16,139 nt of DNA from CAYUNT01 sp964446285 (GTDB lineage: Bacteria > Sumerlaeota > Sumerlaeia > SLMS01 > CAYUNT01): positions 1-16,139 of the forward strand of contig CAYUNT010000100.1 in the NCBI GenBank assembly GCA_964446285.1. The letters are read 5' to 3'. The notes beneath the pieces are model-generated. The model saw nothing but the letters and a program-made list of their open reading frames with translations, searched no databases and was not told where the DNA came from. The translations under genes were made by a program, and so were the position numbers. Of the stretch, positions 1 to 4,578 are shown piece by piece; within the stretch, counting starts at the first letter, position 1; every line of letters begins with the position of its first letter.

Positions 1-11
1 GATGCCCAGTA

Positions 12-67
12 ACCCAGGCCTTCGCTTCGCTCCGACCTGGGCTGTATTAAGGCCGGTCCTTCGGACC
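12..67 (-). repeat. composite two-hairpin interspersed element (5' copy)
   Basis: Read on the minus strand, a small perfect hairpin (GGTCC-GAA-GGACC, plus-strand 55-67) is followed by AATACAGCCCAGG, a spacer containing GCGAAGCG, and CCTGGG closing a second stem (arms 13-18 and 36-41). The same architecture and many of the same bases recur on the plus strand at 15830-15885, so this is a dispersed element and not a chance palindrome. I associate such hairpins with intergenic regions of Planctomycetes/Verrucomicrobia-like genomes. Function is unknown. It ends the intergenic space upstream of apbE and shows that the open frame before base 236 is probably not coding. Confidence 0.65.
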
Positions 68-130
68 TCCTTCCTTTCTGATCTCCCACCCTCCATCCTC
101 ACACCCTCGAACCTCCCACCTTTTAATCTC
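66..130. repeat. polypyrimidine tract with degenerate short repeats
   Basis: Almost all bases on the plus strand here are C or T. Loosely repeated units such as CTCCCACC, CCCTCC, ACCCTCG and ACCTCCCACC recur. It lies between the hairpin element and the apbE promoter region. It is probably a degenerate simple repeat that travels with the hairpin element. No coding or regulatory role is supported. Confidence 0.4.
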
Positions 131-172
131 ATGCCTCTAAGTCTCGCACTTAACGAATTCTTAATATGCCGC

Positions 173-201
173 TTGATTTGCGGAAAGATTAGGACTAAAA
201 A
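173..201 (+). promoter_or_regulatory. possible sigma70-like promoter of the hydrogenase operon
   Basis: TTGATT (173-178) is followed after 17 bases by TAAAAA (196-201). The -35 is a reasonable match and the -10 a weak one. The tract is the AT-rich part of the upstream region and sits about 35 bases before the apbE start, where a promoter would be expected. This is a visual match only, and sigma factor preferences in this organism are unknown. Confidence 0.22.
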
Positions 202-235
202 GATATTGTGTGAGCAGGAATCCGTTGGGCAGGAA

Positions 236-1405
236 ATGGCAGTGTTTTATTGGCGATTCGTCCACAGGGGCCGGATTGACAGGTCCGTTTATATTCGGAG
301 CGCGTGGTTTCTCCCACTTGTCGCTCTGGTGGCGGCCTCGTGTGCCTTCCGCCCGGATTCGGCCTCGGATTCGGGCGCGAATGCGTCTTCAGGGCAGGGC
401 AGTTCGCAAGTGCCGCTGGCCGTCGGCCGCGAGGACGCCGTCGTTCACCTGCAATACTCGATGATGGGCACTTTTGTGGATTTCCGCGTGTGCGCCAAAG
501 AAGGCGCGCGCCAAAAAGCCGAAGCGGACATCGAGAAAGTCCGCGGCGAGTTGCAGGACTACATTGACGTGATCAACGCCTACAACCCGGCGAGCGACAT
601 CTCGAAGGTGAACGACAATGCGGGCCGCGCGCCTGTCCGCGTGGATCCGCGCCTGTTGCAGATTCTTATGCGCGCGCGCGAATTTTCCGAGGCGTCCGGC
701 GGTGCATTCGATATTACCTATGTGCCTTTGGCGCGCCTGTGGAATGAAAAGACCGCCGCGGGCGCTTTGCCTTCCGACGAAGAGATCGCTCGCGCCCGGC
801 CGCTGGTTAATTATCGCGATCTCATTCTCGATGCCGAGGCGGGAACAGCCTTTTTGCGGCGCGAGGGGATGCGCATCGAACTGGGCGCCATCGCCAAAGG
901 CAGTGTCATCGACTTGGCCGCCAAGCGCCTGAGTGAACTTGGATATTCGGATTATCTTTTCAATGCGGGAGGCGACCTCCGCGCCAGCGGCGCAAAACTG
1001 GATGGTCCATGGAAAATCGGAATTCAATCGCCCCGCGGGGATTTTGGCTCCGTGCTTATGAAATTCCCGGTGCGTGACCGCGCTGTTGCCACATCGGGGG
1101 ATTACGCGAAATTCAGAATCGTGCAGGGCAAACGCTACTCGCACATTGTCGATCCGCGCTCGGGCCGCCCGGCGGATCGATGCGTCAGCGTTTCGGTAAT
1201 GGCGCCCGTGGCCGAGACGGCGGACGCCCTTGCCACGGCTTGTTTTGTGCTCGGTCCGGAAGAAGGCATGGCCCTATGCCGAAAATATCCCGGAGTCGAG
1301 GTGTTAATTTTCGACATGGCTTTGCGCGCCAGTTCCTCGCCCGGCTTTCCCGAGCCAGAGCAGGCAGGCGGCGAAACGAATCCATCCAGGAGCAGCATTC
1401 AGTGA
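236..1405 (+). CDS. apbE: FAD:protein FMN transferase (ApbE), membrane-anchored
   Basis: ApbE transfers FMN from FAD to a Thr in extracytoplasmic redox proteins. Family hallmarks, numbered from Met at 236, are LGAIAKGSVID in mid-protein, FNAGGDLRASG, VATSGDYAKF, HIVDPRSGRPAD and the metal-site ADALATACFVLG. There is one hydrophobic N-terminal segment ending in LVALVAASC; Cys36 (bases 341-343) is a likely lipidation site, with a slightly atypical Ala at -3. The frame is open back to base 2, but that part is repeat DNA. ATG 236 (389 aa) fits the usual size. GTG 242 is an alternative with better spacing from AGGA. The stop overlaps the hydrogenase small-subunit start (GTGA), so apbE is the first gene of the hydrogenase operon. 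That implies a flavinylation target nearby; the best candidate is the propeller protein at 4575. It could instead serve targets elsewhere in the genome. Confidence 0.93.
   Translation: MAVFYWRFVHRGRIDRSVYIRSAWFLPLVALVAASCAFRPDSASDSGANASSGQGSSQVPLAVGREDAVVHLQYSMMGTFVDFRVCAKEGARQKAEADIEKVRGELQDYIDVINAYNPASDISKVNDNAGRAPVRVDPRLLQILMRAREFSEASGGAFDITYVPLARLWNEKTAAGALPSDEEIARARPLVNYRDLILDAEAGTAFLRREGMRIELGAIAKGSVIDLAAKRLSELGYSDYLFNAGGDLRASGAKLDGPWKIGIQSPRGDFGSVLMKFPVRDRAVATSGDYAKFRIVQGKRYSHIVDPRSGRPADRCVSVSVMAPVAETADALATACFVLGPEEGMALCRKYPGVEVLIFDMALRASSSPGFPEPEQAGGETNPSRSSIQ
1388..1392 (+). promoter_or_regulatory. ribosome binding site deciding the GTG start of the small subunit
   Basis: AGGAG lies inside the last codons of apbE, nine bases before GTG 1402. 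It supports GTG 1402 over the in-frame ATG further upstream and places the Tat motif at residues 4-9, where it belongs. Confidence 0.75.
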
Positions 1406-2349
1406 ACATCTCCCGGCGCGATTTCCTGAGGTATTGCGGGGTGGCGGCGGGCGCGATGGGACTTTCAGGGATGGACCTTGAGGCTTTGGGAGCGGCGCTG
1501 CAAGGCATCGCCGTTCCGCGTGTGGTTTGGTTTCATGGAAGCGGATGCCAGGGCGACTCGGTTTCGATGCTCAACCGCATCGCGCCCGGCGAACCCGCCG
1601 CAACCATCGACGACGCGCTCGTCAACTACATCGAGTTGGATTATCATTCGGTGGTGATGACATCGGCGGGCGAACAAGCCGCGCTTTCGGCTATGCGCCA
1701 GCGGCGTTTGGGAAGTTACGTCCTGGCGGTCGAGGGCGGCATTCCGACGGCCTTCGATGGCGGCGCTTGCACCGTCTGGACCTGGCAGGGCCGGGATGTG
1801 ACCTACCGCGAGGCTGTAGCGGATTTCGCGCGCAACGCCGCCGTGATCCTCGCTGTGGGAACCTGCGCCGCATTCGGCGGCATCCCCAAAGCGCCGCCAA
1901 ACACTACCGGCATTTTGAGCTGTTCCGAATTGCTTGCCGCCGAGGGCATCACGGGCAAAACGCTCATCAACATTCCCGGGTGCCCGGCGCATCCCGATTG
2001 GACGCTCGGCACGATCGCCAAACTGATTCTCGGACAACAGATTATTCTCGATCCCAATTTGCGTCCGATGGCGTTTTTCGGCAATAACGTTCACGACTAT
2101 TGCCCGCGCAACGAAAGCGCCCCCTCGCATAAGGGATTCGCCACGGCGTTTGGCCAGGACCACCTTTGCCTGGCCGACCTTGGCTGCCGCGGACCGGACA
2201 CTTTCGCCGATTGCCCGAACCGCCGCTGGAACAACGGCGTCAACTGGTGCGTGGACGCCAACGGAATGTGCATCGGGTGCACGGAACCGGAATTTCCGGG
2301 CGGGGACATCTATGCCGTCGGGACTCTGCGACCCGCCCGCCGCCGATAG
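1402..2349 (+). CDS. [NiFe] hydrogenase small subunit, Tat-exported, group 1h/5-like cluster ligands
   Basis: This is the electron-transfer subunit, carrying three Fe-S clusters from the NiFe site to the surface (315 aa). SRRDFLR at residues 4-10 followed by a hydrophobic stretch is a Tat signal, so the folded dimer is exported. Proximal cluster: C49-Q-G-D52 in place of the usual CxxC, VGTC (C155) and PGCP (C194). Distal cluster: H231 and C234 (VHDYC), C256, C262. Medial cluster: C271, C290, C293, plus C283 in NWCVD where most enzymes have Pro. Three Cys with one Asp at the proximal site and only [4Fe-4S] clusters are known from the Ralstonia eutropha actinobacterial-type enzyme, which is O2-insensitive. 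The C-terminus ends shortly after the last ligand with no membrane anchor. The start is GTG with a good AGGAG. It overlaps apbE and lies 63 bases before the large subunit. The subgroup (1h versus a related O2-tolerant type) needs a tree. Confidence 0.95.
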   Translation: MNISRRDFLRYCGVAAGAMGLSGMDLEALGAALQGIAVPRVVWFHGSGCQGDSVSMLNRIAPGEPAATIDDALVNYIELDYHSVVMTSAGEQAALSAMRQRRLGSYVLAVEGGIPTAFDGGACTVWTWQGRDVTYREAVADFARNAAVILAVGTCAAFGGIPKAPPNTTGILSCSELLAAEGITGKTLINIPGCPAHPDWTLGTIAKLILGQQIILDPNLRPMAFFGNNVHDYCPRNESAPSHKGFATAFGQDHLCLADLGCRGPDTFADCPNRRWNNGVNWCVDANGMCIGCTEPEFPGGDIYAVGTLRPARRR

Positions 2350-2412
2350 ATTTTCAAATCCGAGCAGGCAATTTTCCCGGCGGCCCCGCGCGCCGCTCAA
2401 GGAGACATTCTC

Positions 2413-3933
2413 ATGCAGTTCACGGCCGCAATTGATCCCGTTACCCGAATCGAAGGCCACCTCAAGGTGGATGTGGACATCGATACGCTGGGCGGCGTGC
2501 GCCAGGTGGTGGATGCCCGCGCCAGCGGCACGATGTTTCGCGGGTTCGAGCGCCTGCTTGTGGGCCGCGATCCGCGCGATGCCCAGCACATCACCGAGCG
2601 CATCTGCGGCGTATGCCCCGTCGCGCACGGAATGGCCGCCGTTCTGGCGCTCGACAATGCCTTTGGCATTGCGTCGCTGCCCAATGCGCGCCTCATGCGC
2701 AATCTCGTAAATGGCGCGAATTTCATCGATTCGCACATCCTGCATTTTTACTTCCTGAGCCTGCCGGATTTCGTGGACGGCCCGGGCAAGCCGCCCTGGC
2801 AGCCTGGCTGGCGCGTGGATAAGCGCTTCAACTCCTCGGACAGCGCTCATCTGGTCGGCAATTTCCTGCAGGCCGTCGCCATGCGCCGCAAAGCCCACGA
2901 AATGGGCGCGCTTTTCGGAGGCCGTATTCCCCATCCGCCGGCCTATATAGCGGGGGGATTCACCGCCACGCCACGCCCCGAGCGCATCGCCGCTTACAAA
3001 GCCTATCTGGAGGAACTCATTCCTTTCATCCGCGAGTCCTACATTCCGGATGTGGAAATGGTGGCGGGCGCGTATCAGGATTACTTTTCCGTCGGGCGGG
3101 GCGGCGGGCATCTGCTCGCCTACGGCGCGTTTGAACTGGACGCCGAGGGGCAGTCAAAACTCCTGCGTCCCGGACGTCTGGCGGCCGGCGCGCAGAACGC
3201 CGAGCCGCTCGATTCACTGGCCATCACCGAGCAGGTTTCCTATTCGTGGTTTGCGGATTCCACGAACAATCTGCATCCATCGCAAGGCCAGACGGAGCCG
3301 GAACGGCCCAAGGCCAACGCCTATTCCTGGCTGAAAGCGCCGCGCTATCTTGGCCTTCCGCACGAAGTCGGCCCGCTGGCGCGAATGTCTGTGAACGGGG
3401 ATTATCGCAATGGCGTATCGGTGATGGACCGCCACCGCGCGCGCGCACTCGAAACGCTGAAAATCGCCGAGGCGCTCGCCGTGTGGGTCGATCAGCTGGA
3501 CCCTGCGGGGCCGGTGTATTCCGCTCCTGTTTTGCCCGTTACGGCCATAGGCAAAGGACTAACCGAAGCGCCACGCGGCGCGCTTGGCCACTGGCTCTCG
3601 ATTGCCGACGGGCGCCTCACGCGTTACCAAGTGATTACGCCCACGACCTGGAACGCCTCGCCGCGCGACTCACGCGGTGAACCCGGCCCGATCGAGCGCG
3701 CGCTCATCGGAACTCCCATCGAAAATGAAGACGAGCCGATCGAAGTGCTGCGCGTGATTCACTCGTTCGATCCGTGCCTGGATTGCGCGGTTCATGTGCT
3801 GCGTCCGAAGGCGGGCGCGTGCATCTTTGCCATTCCTCACACGCATGGCGAGCCGGAGCACGCCGGAGGCGATTCTGAGCATGGCGCGCATTCCCATTCC
3901 CACGCCCAAGCCCACGCCCACTGGCATTCTTGA
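2413..3933 (+). CDS. [NiFe] hydrogenase large subunit with His-rich C-terminal tail
   Basis: This is the catalytic subunit (506 aa) holding the NiFe(CN)2CO centre that splits H2. The N-terminal DPVTRIEGH block is followed by the L1 ligand motif RICGVCPVAHG (C65, C68, H72). The C-terminal L2 motif is DPCLDCAVH (C455, C458, H461). Maturation proteases cut after this His. Here 45 residues follow, against roughly 15 in many group 1 enzymes, and the last 31 contain ten His (for example HSHSHAQAHAHWHS). The ATG has a clean AAGGAGA at 2399-2405. The protein has no signal peptide; it would be co-exported with the Tat-bearing small subunit, as in other group 1 enzymes. Its protease is encoded 147 bases downstream, across an inverted repeat. 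No cytochrome b or quinone-linked partner gene is present in the window. Confidence 0.96.
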   Translation: MQFTAAIDPVTRIEGHLKVDVDIDTLGGVRQVVDARASGTMFRGFERLLVGRDPRDAQHITERICGVCPVAHGMAAVLALDNAFGIASLPNARLMRNLVNGANFIDSHILHFYFLSLPDFVDGPGKPPWQPGWRVDKRFNSSDSAHLVGNFLQAVAMRRKAHEMGALFGGRIPHPPAYIAGGFTATPRPERIAAYKAYLEELIPFIRESYIPDVEMVAGAYQDYFSVGRGGGHLLAYGAFELDAEGQSKLLRPGRLAAGAQNAEPLDSLAITEQVSYSWFADSTNNLHPSQGQTEPERPKANAYSWLKAPRYLGLPHEVGPLARMSVNGDYRNGVSVMDRHRARALETLKIAEALAVWVDQLDPAGPVYSAPVLPVTAIGKGLTEAPRGALGHWLSIADGRLTRYQVITPTTWNASPRDSRGEPGPIERALIGTPIENEDEPIEVLRVIHSFDPCLDCAVHVLRPKAGACIFAIPHTHGEPEHAGGDSEHGAHSHSHAQAHAHWHS

Positions 3934-3950
3934 TAAATTCTTTTGAATCA

Positions 3951-4042
3951 ACCACCAAGGCACGAAGGCACAAAAGCATAATTATGAAATACCCTGTTCT
4001 CATAAAGAAAAAACTCTCTTTGTGTCTTGGTGCCTTGGTGGT
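3951..4042. repeat. long imperfect inverted repeat between large subunit and protease
   Basis: The left arm 3951-3975 (ACCACCAAGGCACGAAGGC...) and right arm 4018-4042 (...TTGGTGCCTTGGTGGT) pair at 22 of 25 positions around a 42-base AT-rich loop. The arms carry an internal period near eight bases (CAAGGCAC/GAAGGCAC). This sequence type is common as a dispersed palindromic repeat in environmental genomes. It fills most of the 147-base gap. As RNA it would form a strong stem and could attenuate transcription, protect an mRNA end or separate the level of the protease and propeller from the subunits. It could also be a neutral mobile-repeat insertion. Confidence 0.75.
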
Positions 4043-4080
4043 GAAATTTCTTCCCCCCAAGCGTTCCAGAGAATAGTTCC

Positions 4081-4578
4081 ATGCCGTCCGCGATTTCCGC
4101 TCCCACTGCCAGAATCGCCATCATTGGCCTGGGCAATTCGTTGCTCCGCGACGATGGCGTGGGCGTGCATGTGGTGCGCGCGCTGCAACAAAACACCCTC
4201 TTGGGACCGGAATATGGCCCTGTTGTGCTGGCGGAAGTCGGGACGGCCCTGCTTCGCGCGCTTCACCTTTTCGAGGAGGCGGATCGCATTGTGGCAATCG
4301 ACGCATTCCTTGGCGGTGGGCCTCCTGGGACGTTTTACTGGCTTGATCCGCACGAGCACATCGAGCGCGGCGAGCGCCCAGTGTCGTTGCACGAGTGGGG
4401 GCTTGTGAATGCCATCGCCTGCCTGCCCGAAACGGCGCGCCCGCGCATCGATATTTTGGGAATTCAGCCAGGTCTTATCGAATGGGGCCTGGAATTGTCG
4501 CCGCCCCTTGAGGCGGCGCTTCCGGTCCTATGCGGCGAAATACAGCGCTTTGTTCAGAATCTAAGGAGCGAAACATGA
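4081..4578 (+). CDS. hydrogenase maturation endopeptidase (HybD/HycI family)
   Basis: This Ni-dependent protease removes the C-terminal extension of the large subunit after NiFe insertion (165 aa, close to family size). The family N-terminus IAIIGLGNSLLRDDGVGVHV is followed by AIDA and LHEWG. The three metal ligands known in HybD (Glu16, Asp62, His93) correspond to Asp25 (in DDG), Asp74 and His104; an acidic residue is kept at the first site. The ATG at 4081 is the only start that keeps the whole glycine-rich motif, although only a weak AG-rich site precedes it. Its expected substrate is the 45-residue His-rich tail of the adjacent large subunit. Its stop overlaps the next start as ATGA, tying the propeller protein to the hydrogenase operon. 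Confidence 0.93.
   Translation: MPSAISAPTARIAIIGLGNSLLRDDGVGVHVVRALQQNTLLGPEYGPVVLAEVGTALLRALHLFEEADRIVAIDAFLGGGPPGTFYWLDPHEHIERGERPVSLHEWGLVNAIACLPETARPRIDILGIQPGLIEWGLELSPPLEAALPVLCGEIQRFVQNLRSET
4563..4568 (+). promoter_or_regulatory. ribosome binding site for the propeller gene
   Basis: AAGGAG lies within the last codons of the protease gene, six bases before ATG 4575. It picks this ATG, which gives a proper signal peptide, over any upstream in-frame start. Confidence 0.8.

Noticed and set aside
2..235. In-frame N-terminal extension of ApbE
   Set aside because: It crosses the hairpin element and polypyrimidine tract, has no ribosome site and would bury the signal segment.
1465..3111. 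548-codon open frame on the minus strand opposite both hydrogenase subunits
   Set aside because: It lies entirely antisense to well-supported genes; long antisense frames are expected from GC-rich codon bias, and no family motif is visible.
3934..4080. CRISPR-like repeat
   Set aside because: It is a single inverted repeat without spaced direct repeats or cas genes.
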